Shown: piece by piece, positions 29,464-38,404 of the stretch
How the letters are laid out: each line of letters begins with the position of its first letter
Position numbering within the stretch: the stretch's first letter is position 1
Source of the DNA: JADFJB01 sp964464595
Lineage (GTDB): Bacteria > Zhuqueibacterota > JdFR-76 > DREG01
NCBI GenBank assembly: GCA_964464595.1
Contig: CAYXGW010000013.1
Coordinates: 1 to 64,000, forward strand
Length of the DNA stretch: 64,000 nucleotides
Reading direction: 5' to 3'
Notes under the pieces: model-generated
Seen by the model: the letters and a program-made list of their open reading frames with translations, nothing else
The model's database searches: none
Told to the model about the DNA's origin: nothing
Translations under genes and position numbers: made by a program

Positions 29464-29853
29464 GGCTAAAACCTGTTTAGTTAAAGATTATCAAATATAG
29501 AAAATTCAAATAGAATTTTCAAAGGTATTAAAATGCTAATGTGAAAAGACAAAATTTCCATGTTGAACTAAAATTGTAAGCCAAATGAGCTTTTTAAATG
29601 TATTCGATAGAATTGCAATCCTACCATCTATATAATAATTAATGTTCTTTTATAACCTCATTTTAATTTTAACTCAAAAAACTGTTGAATATCCTAAGCA
29701 AATGTTGTAAATAGTCCAGTGTAATTTACATGAGTTAGTATTCGATGATAACTTAGGAAAAAACGATCACTGTGTAAGTGACGTCTTTCTGGTGTTGCGA
29801 CTGCTATGCAAACCAAGCAACAATAGCAAGTGCCAATACAAAAGGAGAAATCA
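29464..29853. other. Divergent intergenic region
   Basis: About 390 A+T-rich bases between the minus-strand GAF/GGDEF operon and the plus-strand SRPBCC gene. I see no gene, repeat or clear terminator. Its end carries the AAAGGAGAAA ribosome site for the ATG at 29854. Confidence 0.4.
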
Positions 29854-30401
29854 CATGAAGGTCCTTAAATGGATTGCTGGAATTTATCGTTTTGTTGACC
29901 ATCCTTTTTATTTTGATCGGTGTGTTTGTGCCAACCTTTACTTATGTTTCAAAGATTGAAGTGAACGCGCCAGCGGAGCATGCATGGGCTGTCTTCACAG
30001 ATGATACCTGTATGGGCGAATGGATGACCGGGTTTAAAAGCATCGAGAACATTAGCGGTAATCCCAATGAAGTGGGCAGCAAGTGGAAACTGGTTATCGA
30101 ACAAGGCGGAGAATTAATGGAAATGACAGAGACGATGACCGCCTTTAAGGAAAATGAATTATTTGCATTCAAACTAGAGAACGATGTCATGTTTGTTGAT
30201 ACGGATATCACGTTTGTTGAGCAAAACGGTAGAACAGAAATCAAAGCCACCAATCTGGTTGAGGGCAGAAATATCTTATGGAAATCCTTATTCGCTTTAA
30301 TGAGAGGTGCATTGGGAGCTAATTCACAAGGAATATGTGACAATTTGAAAACGGTGATTGAAACTACACCGATTGCTACGGATTCTACAATGGTTAATTG
30401 A
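29854..30401 (+). pseudogene. Membrane-anchored SRPBCC protein with 1-base frameshift
   Basis: A strong AAAGGAGAAA lies before the ATG at 29854, which encodes MKVLKWIAGI. The frame then has to change by the loss of one T near 29884 to continue FIVLLTILFILIGVFVP and a 150-residue SRPBCC (START-like) lipid/ligand-binding domain (APAEHAWAVFTDD, MGEWMTGFKS). Without correction only a TTG at 29874 could start it, missing the ribosome site. It is either a sequencing error in a T-run or a fresh frameshift. Role unknown; it heads the peptidase gene pair. Confidence 0.75.
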
Positions 30402-30424
30402 GAATGGAAAAAATGGAGGCCAAG

Positions 30425-31996
30425 ATGTTAAGAAAACAAATGTTCAGACATTTTTACTTATTCTTTTTACTTGTTTTACTTATAGCGATTAGTTGTGCTC
30501 CGGACAGCACTCAACAGCGCCCACAGTTTTCTCTATCTATAGACGAAGCCTTCGATCCATCGACCATTGCGCCCTACGGTGGTGAGCACAACCATGTTTA
30601 TTCCTACATTGACAACAACCTGGACGGACACCTGGCAAAGCTACAGCGCTGGATTCGTCAGCCATCGATTAGCGCCCAGAACAATGGCATCCAGGAAATG
30701 GCGCGAATGGTAAAAAACGACCTGGCTGAGATGGGTTTTACCGAAACTGAAGTCGTAGCCACATCCGGACATCCGGGAGTGTGGGGCTATTATGATGCTG
30801 GAGCGGCTAAAACACTGATGATCTACATGATGTACGATGTCCAACCGGTAAACCCAGAAGATTGGGAATCTCCTCCTTTTGCCGCTAACCTTGTAGAAAA
30901 GGATTTTGGCAAAGTGCTCATGGGGCGGGGAGCGACAAATCAAAAAGGACCTGAGCGGGCGTTTCTGAATGCAGTGGAGTCCATCATTGCTGTAACCGGT
31001 AGTTTACCAGTAAACCTGATGATTTTGGCAGAGGGAGAAGAAGAGCTGGGTTCGCCTAATTACCCGGAACTGGTTGACCATTTCGAGGAACGCCTGCGCA
31101 CTGCCGACGGAGTTTTCTTTCCCTTTAATTCCCAAAGTTTAACCGGCGAAATCCGCCTGAGTATGGGAGTAAAAGGAATCCTCTATTTTGAAATGGAAGC
31201 TAAAGGCGGCAACTGGGGCGGTCCGACATATTCCGAGATTCATGGCTCTTACAAAGCGCTGGTGGATGCACCGGTTTTGCGCCTGGCCCAGGCACTGGCG
31301 TCCATGACCACACCTGACGGCAATACCATCCTAATCGAAGGCTATTACGATGACGTTCGTCCCCCCACCGAAGAAGAGCAGCGCCTCATCAATGGCGCGC
31401 TGAAGAATTGGGATGAAGCAGGGATCAAGAAGCTGCTCAATGTCGAGAAGTGGATTGATGGCATTAGCAAAGAAGATGCGCTTCTGCGTTACCTTTACGA
31501 AGTGACACTCAATGTTGATGGCATCTGGGGTGGCTACACCGGAGAAGGTGTAAAGACCATCCTGCCGCATAAGGCAACAGCGAAGGTCGATTCCAGGTTG
31601 CCGCCAAATGTAGATCCGGATCATTCCCTGGAGCTGGTTCGAGCTCATCTTGATAAACATGGCTTCGCCGATATTGAATTACGGAAACTTTCCAGTTATC
31701 CTGCTGCTCAAACATCCGTTGAAGCGCCCCTTGTGCAAGCAGCGATCGGCGTCTTTAATAAATGGCGTAGCACCAAAGAGGTCTGGCCGCGACTGGCCGG
31801 CAGTGCGCCGTTCTATCAGTTTACGGATCGACTCGGATTACCGCTGGTTTTTAACGGACTTGGCCATGGCTCCGGAGCTCATGCTCCAAACGAGTACATG
31901 GTCATCGAACCGGCGGAAGGTTCCAGTATTGCCGGACTGGCGGAAATCGAGAAAAGTTATGTGGATTTGTTGTTTGCTTTGGCGGCGGCGCAGTAG
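30425..31996 (+). CDS. M20-family peptidase-like lipoprotein with altered metal ligands
   Basis: 523 residues from the ATG at 30425, which has GGAGG five bases upstream. The lipobox is IAISC. The M20 fold is clear (YDVQP, GRGATNQKGP, AEGEEELGS, dimerisation domain, HGSGAHAPNEYM). The usual first His ligand (GHYDVQP) is Met here (MMYDVQP), and the bridging Asp (usually in DDKG) is Asn (TNQKG). It is either a divergent subfamily with a different metal mode or a non-peptidase. A paralogous 3' fragment lies 2 kb downstream. Confidence 0.82.
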   Translation: MLRKQMFRHFYLFFLLVLLIAISCAPDSTQQRPQFSLSIDEAFDPSTIAPYGGEHNHVYSYIDNNLDGHLAKLQRWIRQPSISAQNNGIQEMARMVKNDLAEMGFTETEVVATSGHPGVWGYYDAGAAKTLMIYMMYDVQPVNPEDWESPPFAANLVEKDFGKVLMGRGATNQKGPERAFLNAVESIIAVTGSLPVNLMILAEGEEELGSPNYPELVDHFEERLRTADGVFFPFNSQSLTGEIRLSMGVKGILYFEMEAKGGNWGGPTYSEIHGSYKALVDAPVLRLAQALASMTTPDGNTILIEGYYDDVRPPTEEEQRLINGALKNWDEAGIKKLLNVEKWIDGISKEDALLRYLYEVTLNVDGIWGGYTGEGVKTILPHKATAKVDSRLPPNVDPDHSLELVRAHLDKHGFADIELRKLSSYPAAQTSVEAPLVQAAIGVFNKWRSTKEVWPRLAGSAPFYQFTDRLGLPLVFNGLGHGSGAHAPNEYMVIEPAEGSSIAGLAEIEKSYVDLLFALAAAQ

Positions 31997-32524
31997 TTTA
32001 CTTTTCACCAACCGTTTAGAATCAGGAAAATCAACTTATGAAGTTCTTAAGTTTCTACTATTCAGGACTGTTTTTATAATGATCAAAGCATGTGCATCGA
32101 CAGCCAAAATTCTAGTTGGGCAACAATCAGATCAACGCATTGAAAAAAAGATAGCCTCAAAATAGAGGTCCAATACTTGTTTTCAGGGTGGAATGGAGCT
32201 CCGTCGCGTGTGCGCGAAAAAAGCAATGTGCATAAATATTTGGTTGCAAATCGCTGAAAAATGTTTTACATTTCGGTTATCTCCCCTAAAGAAACATAAT
32301 TTATCCTCCGGGATTCAAGGGAATTTATGGGATAAATTAACCATATAAATCTTCAAATCTAAGAATTATATTGTTGTTGGGTAGTCTAAAGGGTTTCATG
32401 ATTATAAATAAGATAACACCGTTTTCGCAAAGATATTTAATAGTTCTGCGGCCTTGATTGCAGAGATAGAGGCCCAAGAACAGATTGGATTGCATCCTTC
32501 ACAATAAACCAAAGGAGAAAAACT
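31997..32524. other. Intergenic region with leader repeat R1
   Basis: 528 bases with no supported gene. The second half contains leader repeat R1. The last 20 bases hold the AAAGGAGAAAAACT ribosome site of the following G+C-rich gene. The region itself is A+T-rich like the host genome. Confidence 0.6.
32257..32453 (+). repeat. Leader repeat R1 (copy 1 of 2)
   Basis: About 195 bases that recur at 35833-36026 with roughly 80-85% identity by eye. Shared blocks include AAGGGAATTTATGGGATAAA, the TATAAATCTTC block and CGTTTTCGCAAAGA. Each copy lies 70-260 bases upstream of a G+C-rich gene. It is probably a duplicated promoter/5' leader that now drives foreign genes (inference). Confidence 0.75.
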
Positions 32525-33733
32525 ATGCCTTCACGAAATCAACGCCGGTTTGCCGATATTCTGCTGAATAGCCTCGCAGGTTCCCATATGCGCGCCGAGC
32601 CTCTCCCCGCATCGGTTTCTGATCAAGATCAGCATTCGTCTTCCATATACGGAGTGACGTTTGATTTCTACAAGACCTACGGAACCACCGTTGACCCGAT
32701 TTTCGCCGCTAATGGCAACGTATGGTTCTCGGACGGGAGCGCTGTGGGTGAGTTTATCATCAACGAGAAAATGATTCGGCAATGTGGGAGCACCTCCGGG
32801 GCGGCCCAGGAAATCATCGCCGATGACGACGGTCATGTTTGGTTCGGTATTAGCGGTGGGCCGGGCTTGATCGGGCGCAGCACAATGGATTGTACCGTAA
32901 CTACTTACTCTACGGCCGGCTGGACCAATGATGTGCTCCTGGGTCCGGACAAGAATATCTACTTCAGCGACAGTGGTGGAAAGATCGGACGGGCCACACC
33001 CGATGGGAAGATCACGGAGTTCACAACGAGCTACGGTACCAACAGTCCGATCATTGGGCCGAACGACGGCAGCATCTGGTTCGGCGAAAACGGTCCCAAG
33101 GTCGGCCGGCTTGCTCTACCCGGCGACGAGGTCACCGAATGGAATGTCAAGGCCATGGTCGGTTCAGGAAGCTTACTCGTCGGTCCGGACGGCTCCGTCT
33201 GGTTCTGTACGGATTATGTCATCGGAAGAGTGACTCCCCAAGGTAATGTGGAAGAATATGACATCGGGGGCGCCGGAGCCTTCAACTTGCTGAATGGCCC
33301 CGATGGCAATGTTTGGTTTGGTTGTCAGAACTCCGCGAAGGTGGGGAACGTCACTCAGGATGGTCGAGTATCTCTTTACGACATCAACGACAATTCGATG
33401 GGCTTGGTGTTCGGCACGGATGACAAATTGTACGTCGGCCAGCTGAGTTATTACCTGGCCATAATCGACCTGCAAGGGAACGTGAACGAGCGACAGTTGA
33501 CTGGAGCCATACCCTATCCGCCCCATGTGGGGCCCGATGGCAACGTCTGGTTCAGCGGCAACGCATGGCAAAGTCTGGGCGTTTCTTCCTTCGTGGGTCG
33601 CATCACACCTGATGGAGACTTGCAGGAATTCCCGCTGAGTGCTTATCCGAACAGTTTCCTCAATGGCAAGGATGGGAAAACCATGTATATGGGCATGAAT
33701 ACCTACCGGTTTGGCGTAGCCACACTTGGTTGA
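32525..33733 (+). CDS. Vgb-like (streptogramin lyase-type) beta-propeller
   Basis: 402 residues, visibly G+C-rich compared with its neighbours. Seven or so repeats of the type GPDGNVWFGxNGxKVGRxTPDG form a Vgb-like propeller. Similarity to virginiamycin B lyase is structural; I cannot place the catalytic His residues, and no signal peptide is visible, so lyase activity is not supported. It is inserted between leader repeat R1 and a 3' fragment of an M20 gene, as if it had replaced the 5' part of that gene. Confidence 0.78.
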   Translation: MPSRNQRRFADILLNSLAGSHMRAEPLPASVSDQDQHSSSIYGVTFDFYKTYGTTVDPIFAANGNVWFSDGSAVGEFIINEKMIRQCGSTSGAAQEIIADDDGHVWFGISGGPGLIGRSTMDCTVTTYSTAGWTNDVLLGPDKNIYFSDSGGKIGRATPDGKITEFTTSYGTNSPIIGPNDGSIWFGENGPKVGRLALPGDEVTEWNVKAMVGSGSLLVGPDGSVWFCTDYVIGRVTPQGNVEEYDIGGAGAFNLLNGPDGNVWFGCQNSAKVGNVTQDGRVSLYDINDNSMGLVFGTDDKLYVGQLSYYLAIIDLQGNVNERQLTGAIPYPPHVGPDGNVWFSGNAWQSLGVSSFVGRITPDGDLQEFPLSAYPNSFLNGKDGKTMYMGMNTYRFGVATLG

Positions 33734-33953
33734 TATGTTGAGCCGCCAGCAAGGGACTTGCACAACAATATGTATGGTGTAATCCTCGTCATATGCGTTC
33801 TTTTAAAAGTACTGCATTCTCTGACACCGCTAGCTTTCCTTCATTTTCATCGCCCAAACCAGATGATGCAATCGCGGATTTCGGAACCTTGTAGTGCCCT
33901 GCTCCAACAGCACTACTCGGAACACCTTCGGAGAACCTTGAACTCCTGAAGGG

Positions 33954-34320
33954 GTTGGTTCGAGCTCATCTTGACAAACACGGCTTCGGCGATATTGAAT
34001 TACGGAAACTTTCCGGTTATCCTGCGGCCCAGACATCCGTTGAAGCGCCCCTTGTGCAAGCGGCGATCGGCGTCTTTAATAAATGGCGCACTACCAAAGA
34101 GGTTTGGCCGCGACTGGCCGTCAGTGCGCCGTTCTACCAGTTTACGGAACGTCTTGGTTTGCCGCTGGTTTTTAACGGACTCGGCCATGGCTCTGGCGCT
34201 CATGCTCCCAATGAGTACATGGTCATCGAACCGACAGAAGGATCCAGTGTTGCCGGACTGGCGGAAATCGAGAAGAGTTATGTGGATTTGTTGTTTGCTT
34301 TGGCGGCGGCTGGGAATTAG
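33954..34320 (+). pseudogene. 3' fragment of a second M20 peptidase gene
   Basis: About 120 codons closely matching 31635-31996 (LDKHGFGDIELRKLSGYPAA through NEYM to the stop), roughly 90% identical by eye. There is no start codon with a ribosome site and no catalytic N-terminal half. The homology begins abruptly at TGGTTCGAGCTC. It is the remnant of a paralogue cut by insertion of the Vgb-like gene. Confidence 0.88.
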
Positions 34321-34350
34321 TGTTTGCGTAGGCAGTCCAAAAGTGTGTAG

Positions 34351-34375
34351 TGTCATCGCGAGGAGCAAAGCGACG
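34351..34375 (+). repeat. Fragment of a dispersed GTCATCGCGAGGAGCAAAGC-type repeat
   Basis: The sequence GTCATCGCGAGGAGCAAAGC plus GACG is the left half of a short dispersed repeat common in many bacterial genomes. It is cut off exactly where homology to the S9 peptidase begins, so it marks the rearrangement junction. Confidence 0.55.
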
Positions 34376-35606
34376 TGTTTTACGGCTATAATCGCAATTT
34401 TGCCATCATTCCGGCTGATGGTGGCGATGCAAAAATTGTCACGGCAAATTTTGATGAAAATCCCGGGTTCGTCACATGGAACAAAAACGGCATCTACTTT
34501 TCGGCATTACAAAAAACGGCGTCGCATCTTTTTGTCTTAGATCCCAAATCCATGAAAACCAAACGAGTGTCGGGACCGAATGAATTAATGGCAAGCTCCT
34601 TTTCATTTACAAAAGACGGTAAGCAATTCGCTTTTTCATCCGATGCCCCCGCCTCAATGCGTGAAGTGTTCATTTCTTCTTCTCGTAAATTCTCGCCGAA
34701 CAAATTAACCAATATGACCAGTGTCAAACCACTCAATTTATATTGGGTAAAAATGAAGTGATTTCATGGAAAAGCAAAGACGGCACAACCATAGAAGGCG
34801 TATTGACCAAACCCCAGAATTTTGATCCGGATAAAAAATATCCGCTTCTGTGTATGATTCATGGTGGTCCAACAGGTGTTGACCGACCGGGACTATTGTC
34901 CCGGGGAACGAGTTACTATCCAATCGATATCTGGGTGGCGCGGGGCGCTTTGATATTGCGGGTAAATTACCGTGGAAGTGCAGGTTATGGTGAGGAATTT
35001 CGATTACTCAACAAACGGAACCTTGGCGTTGGTGATGCCTGGGATGTGATTTCCGGTGTTGATTTTTTAATCGGCAAAGGCTGGGTCGATTCGGACAAAG
35101 TAGTCAGTATGGGCTGGAGCCAGGGTGGCTACATCTCGGCATTTTTGACGACATCATCGGATCGCTTTGCCGCCATTTCTGTGGGAGCTGGTTTATCCAA
35201 TTGGGCCTCATACTATTACAATACCGACATAACGCCATTTACCGTCAATTACCTGGGTGACGATCCGGTGGACGATCCGGAAGTCTATCAAAAAACCTCG
35301 CCGATGTCTTACATCAAAAAGGCCAAAACACCAACTTTGATCCAACATGGTGAGAATGACAGGCGGGTTCCGATTCCCAACGCTTACGAATTGCGGCAGG
35401 GATTAGTGGATCGTGGTGTGCCGGTGGAGATGGTCGTGTACAAAGGATTCGGCCATGGTATCAACAAACCCAAATCGCAACGTGCTGTGATGTGGCACAA
35501 CCTTGCCTGGTTTAACCATTATTTGTGGGATGATAAATTACCGGATTTAGGGCAGCCGGAATTGCCGGAGAAGGAAGGGGAGGATGAAAAGGAGGAAGAA
35601 AATTAA
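34375..35606 (+). pseudogene. S9 prolyl-oligopeptidase, 5'-truncated and frameshifted
   Basis: The first part (34375-34740) encodes the end of a WD40-like propeller (NRNFAIIPADGGDAKIV). A one-base loss near 34738 then moves the frame to LGKNEVISWKSKDGTTIEG and a complete alpha/beta-hydrolase domain. The catalytic Ser is in GWSQGGY, Asp in GENDRRVP and His in GFGHGINKP. The N-terminal propeller and signal peptide of a normal ~650-residue enzyme are missing. No functional start is evident. The acidic tail EKEGEDEKEEEN recurs in the remnant at 38041. Confidence 0.87.
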
Positions 35607-35689
35607 TGTGTTAAAATTGCCTGGTTAAACGATTCCTATTATCATCGCAATATCCAAAAGACAACCATTATGCTTAATTTGCTGTCTAA

Positions 35690-35720
35690 ATCACTTTGTC
35701 ATTAATAGTCATTCAGTCAT
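35690..35720 (+). repeat. 31-bp inverted repeat, left copy
   Basis: The core GTCATTAATAGTCATTCAGT recurs in inverted orientation at 38260-38290, with only about two or three mismatches over 31 bases. The pair encloses leader R2, the cyanovirin-cytochrome gene and a peptidase remnant, and no transposase. Confidence 0.75.
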
Positions 35721-35832
35721 CTCATTTATGGCTGACGGTAACTAACAATTTAAAAACGTAGCCGTCCTATGTTGATTTATCCCACCCCCTAAAGCAATTT
35801 TGATTGCAATGAATATTTTGTTGAAAATTGGA

Positions 35833-36026
35833 AGAAAACATTTTATATTTTTGTCATCTCCCTGAAAACATAATTTATCCTTCTTAATTTAAGGGAATTT
35901 ATGGGATAAATTTATAATATAAATCTTCGAATCTGAAATTATATTTTTGTTGGGTTGACTATAGGGTTTCATAATTATGAATAACATAACACTCGTTTTC
36001 GCAAAGACATTTAATAGTTGGACGGC
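35833..36026 (+). repeat. Leader repeat R2 (copy 2 of 2)
   Basis: Matches 32257-32453 in the same orientation: the ATCTCCCT and ACATAATTTATCC blocks, then AAGGGAATTTATGGGATAAA, the GTTGGGT block and CGTTTTCGCAAAGA. Differences are scattered substitutions and small indels, so the duplication is not recent. Confidence 0.75.
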
Positions 36027-36286
36027 TTAATATAAGCAGCCCGAGAGCATCACTTTCAGGAGCTTCGACATCGACATAGTTACGGTAGGCCTATGGAGAT
36101 CGATGAACCACGGAGAGTCCCAACGTTTTTCTCGATGCCTGTGCAGTCGCCTGGAAGTTCACGAACCTCGCTTTCGCGAGTATCATGAATGGATCACTGA
36201 TGCCGCGATATGCAGCCCGAAAACCCTCTCTTCCCAATGCTGGGAGGTGTAGACAGACATGAAAAGACCAAAAAAAGGAGAAAACT

Positions 36287-37951
36287 ATGAGCAACTACTT
36301 GATTAACCCTGGAAATGACGGCGAACAAGGATCGCCTGGTCCCCACTTCCCACCGCTACGGTTCTTCGCGATTGCGGCCATGTTCTTAGCGGTTAGTTTG
36401 GCTGGCTGTGCTCAGTCGGCTGACCAAGAGACGACCACAGCAAACGGCAACCTACCTCCGGGTTCTTATCAGCTCACCTGCAGTGGCGCATCGCTTGGTA
36501 GCGACGACGTGCTGACGGCTTCGTGTCAGAAGATCGACGGTAGCGTGCAGTCCACCTCCCTGTCCAACGTGGAGGGCTGCCTCGCATCGATTGTGAATCG
36601 GGGTGATATTGGCAACATCGACGGTAACCTGATGTGCATCCCGGATCTGCCGGTCACCAGTGCCGGGATCGAGTTCCCCGAGGCTGAGACCACCATCAAC
36701 CAGTGGATTTATGCAGGCAATTCGCAGGAGATCTACAAACATGCCTGGGGTATCTGGGCGGGATTGACTCAGGTTGTCGGCCAGATCGACGGAACCCCCG
36801 CGCGCGCCTTCGAGACCTGGGCAACGCCGAACAACATGATCTTCCGCATCCAGAGCGGCCTGGGGGAGCAGGAGGAAGTCAAGCCGCAGCCGCAGCGCCG
36901 CCTCGATCTGGGGCGTCCGCTTCAATTTACCAACCAGGCGCTGGTAACAACCCAGCCGGCCGGTGGCGCCGACACCAACATCTTCGTGTCGATTGCTTAC
37001 AACCCGCCCGCCGCCCAGCACGCCATTACCAACAAGCTGTTCCTGCAGAGCACATTAAACGCCTACCTGGCCAACGGCTACACAGAGATACCGGATTTCC
37101 CCAACAACTCGATCACGATCAAGCCCGTCTACAAGGTGATTCCGGCAAACGTGCAAGACGGAATCTACACGATGCCCGGATGGCCGGGAACACCGGTTCC
37201 GGCGAAGACCTTTGGGGAGACGGTTTGGAACGCGTGCGTCTACATCGACATCAACGGAAGCGGTGCCGGGGGCTCCTCGATCGATGTCGGTTGTGGTGAT
37301 CGGAACGCAACCAACACCTTCTACCTGGAAAACTTTATTTACAACGAGGTCTCCGAAGCCGACGCCGATTACCTGACCGAACAGCTCGGCGTCAACATCT
37401 CCGCGGGCGACTTCGCGATTCTGGTTGGCATGCACGTCACCAGCCGCGAGATCCTGCGTTGGGTGTGGCAAACGTTCTGGTGGACTGCTGATACAACCGC
37501 CCCGAAAACACCCAGCTCGAGTACCATTGCCGCCGCCCGGCCGCTGTCCGCTCTGGTTGATGGTGCCGCGCATTATGCCATGGCACCCGCCTACAGCATG
37601 GTGGCGCCGGCGCAGCCTGTAAACGACGGCCAGGACGTTGGGACTCCGGTCATCGGCTACAACCCGCACCTGGAGGCTGGGTTCGATCCTGGAACATTCC
37701 AGGAATTCCGCACCATCAACGCCGCTACCCCGGACTCCATCACCAACCGCTACGGGGTCCAGAGCAACTGTATGACCTGCCATGGCTTTGTGGTGTACAA
37801 CCCCACCATAAACTACAAAAAGGGCGGTCGTGAGAAGCCCTACGCTCCCGACTTCTACCTGTCCCGCAATGACGCCATCTTTGCTGGCAAGCTGCAGCTC
37901 GATTTCGCCTGGTCGATTCTGGGATCGCTGGTGCTGGACGATCAGAAGTGA
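36287..37951 (+). CDS. Cyanovirin-N domain lipoprotein with C-terminal CxxCH heme site
   Basis: 554 residues, clearly G+C-rich. The lipobox is LAVSLAGC. Residues about 56-118 match the CVNH lectin fold: PGSYQLTCSGASL, LTASCQKIDG, GDIGNIDGNLMC. A large central region is of unknown fold. A single NCMTCH motif (about 494-499) suggests covalent heme c attachment. It may be an envelope-anchored electron-transfer or oxidase-like protein with carbohydrate binding. It lies behind leader R2 and before a collapsed S9 remnant, mirroring the Vgb-like gene. Confidence 0.75.
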   Translation: MSNYLINPGNDGEQGSPGPHFPPLRFFAIAAMFLAVSLAGCAQSADQETTTANGNLPPGSYQLTCSGASLGSDDVLTASCQKIDGSVQSTSLSNVEGCLASIVNRGDIGNIDGNLMCIPDLPVTSAGIEFPEAETTINQWIYAGNSQEIYKHAWGIWAGLTQVVGQIDGTPARAFETWATPNNMIFRIQSGLGEQEEVKPQPQRRLDLGRPLQFTNQALVTTQPAGGADTNIFVSIAYNPPAAQHAITNKLFLQSTLNAYLANGYTEIPDFPNNSITIKPVYKVIPANVQDGIYTMPGWPGTPVPAKTFGETVWNACVYIDINGSGAGGSSIDVGCGDRNATNTFYLENFIYNEVSEADADYLTEQLGVNISAGDFAILVGMHVTSREILRWVWQTFWWTADTTAPKTPSSSTIAAARPLSALVDGAAHYAMAPAYSMVAPAQPVNDGQDVGTPVIGYNPHLEAGFDPGTFQEFRTINAATPDSITNRYGVQSNCMTCHGFVVYNPTINYKKGGREKPYAPDFYLSRNDAIFAGKLQLDFAWSILGSLVLDDQK

Positions 37952-38040
37952 CTTCTCCCGCAGGCGGAACCGGCTTCCGGGATTACCAAGTGGTCCCAGA
38001 CGGTAGTTAAATTCTGTACTCTACCCATTCGGGTAAGGAG

Positions 38041-38160
38041 TTGTTTTATGGGTATAATCGCAATTTTGCCATAATTTCGGCTGATTTGTGGAACGATAAA
38101 TTAGCGGATTTACGGGAGCCGGAATTGCCTGAAAAAGAAGGGGAGGATGAAAAAAACTAG
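38041..38160 (+). pseudogene. Collapsed S9 peptidase remnant
   Basis: 40 codons joining the start of the S9 fragment (FYGYNRNFAII) directly to its C-terminal tail (LWNDKLADLREPELPEKEGE). About 1.1 kb has been deleted, in frame, at a short shared GTGG segment. The homology starts at the same base (TGTTTTA) as the larger fragment at 34376. A GTAAGGAG precedes it, but a functional peptide is unlikely. Confidence 0.82.
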
Positions 38161-38259
38161 TGGAATGATTCAAAATAATGTGTGTTTCACATAAATGAAT
38201 TGTAAAATTCTGATTTCAAAATGTCTGGTTTTTGTCTGAAACAATTGGTCATTGACTTA

Positions 38260-38290
38260 ATGACTGAATGACTATTAATGACAGAGTGAC
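38260..38290 (-). repeat. 31-bp inverted repeat, right copy
   Basis: Reverse complement of 35690-35720 with about two or three mismatches. Together the two copies delimit a 2.6-kb segment. No target-site duplication was identified. Confidence 0.75.
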
Positions 38291-38404
38291 TGCGGTTCCA
38301 ACAAAAGCAATTTTCACAAAATTTTTAAATAACCCCGGGAATAAAACGGTTTATTAATTGTTTCACTATTTGAACAATTGCTCAAATAACGAAATGGATA
38401 TCAA

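Larger units (their letters stand above)
35607..36286. other. Intergenic region with inverted repeat and leader repeat R2
   Basis: 680 bases without a supported gene. Host-like A+T-rich DNA with the left inverted repeat (35690-35720) and leader repeat R2 (35833-36026) changes to G+C-rich DNA near 36040. It ends with the AAAAGGAGAAAAC ribosome site of the cyanovirin-cytochrome gene. Confidence 0.6.
37952..38404. other. Intergenic region between peptidase island and mercury locus
   Basis: 453 bases holding the S9 remnant and the right inverted repeat. The last 110 bases, A+T-rich, must carry the promoter of the arsR gene. The ATTTGAACAATTGCTCAAATAA segment at about 38369-38388 is an imperfect palindrome (TTTGAAC-AATTGC-TCAAA), typical of ArsR/SmtB operators, though not tested. 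Confidence 0.5.

Noticed and set aside
31650..32165. Long frame overlapping the M20 3' end
   Set aside because: It is a shadow of the M20 gene in another frame and then runs into non-coding sequence.
33173..33763. Minus-strand frame opposite the Vgb-like gene
   Set aside because: Long open frames on the opposite strand are expected in G+C-rich DNA; the protein has no recognisable motif.
36452..37783. Minus-strand and other-frame ORFs in the CVNH-heme gene
   Set aside because: Composition-driven shadows; the plus-strand frame has a lipobox, CVNH motifs and CxxCH.
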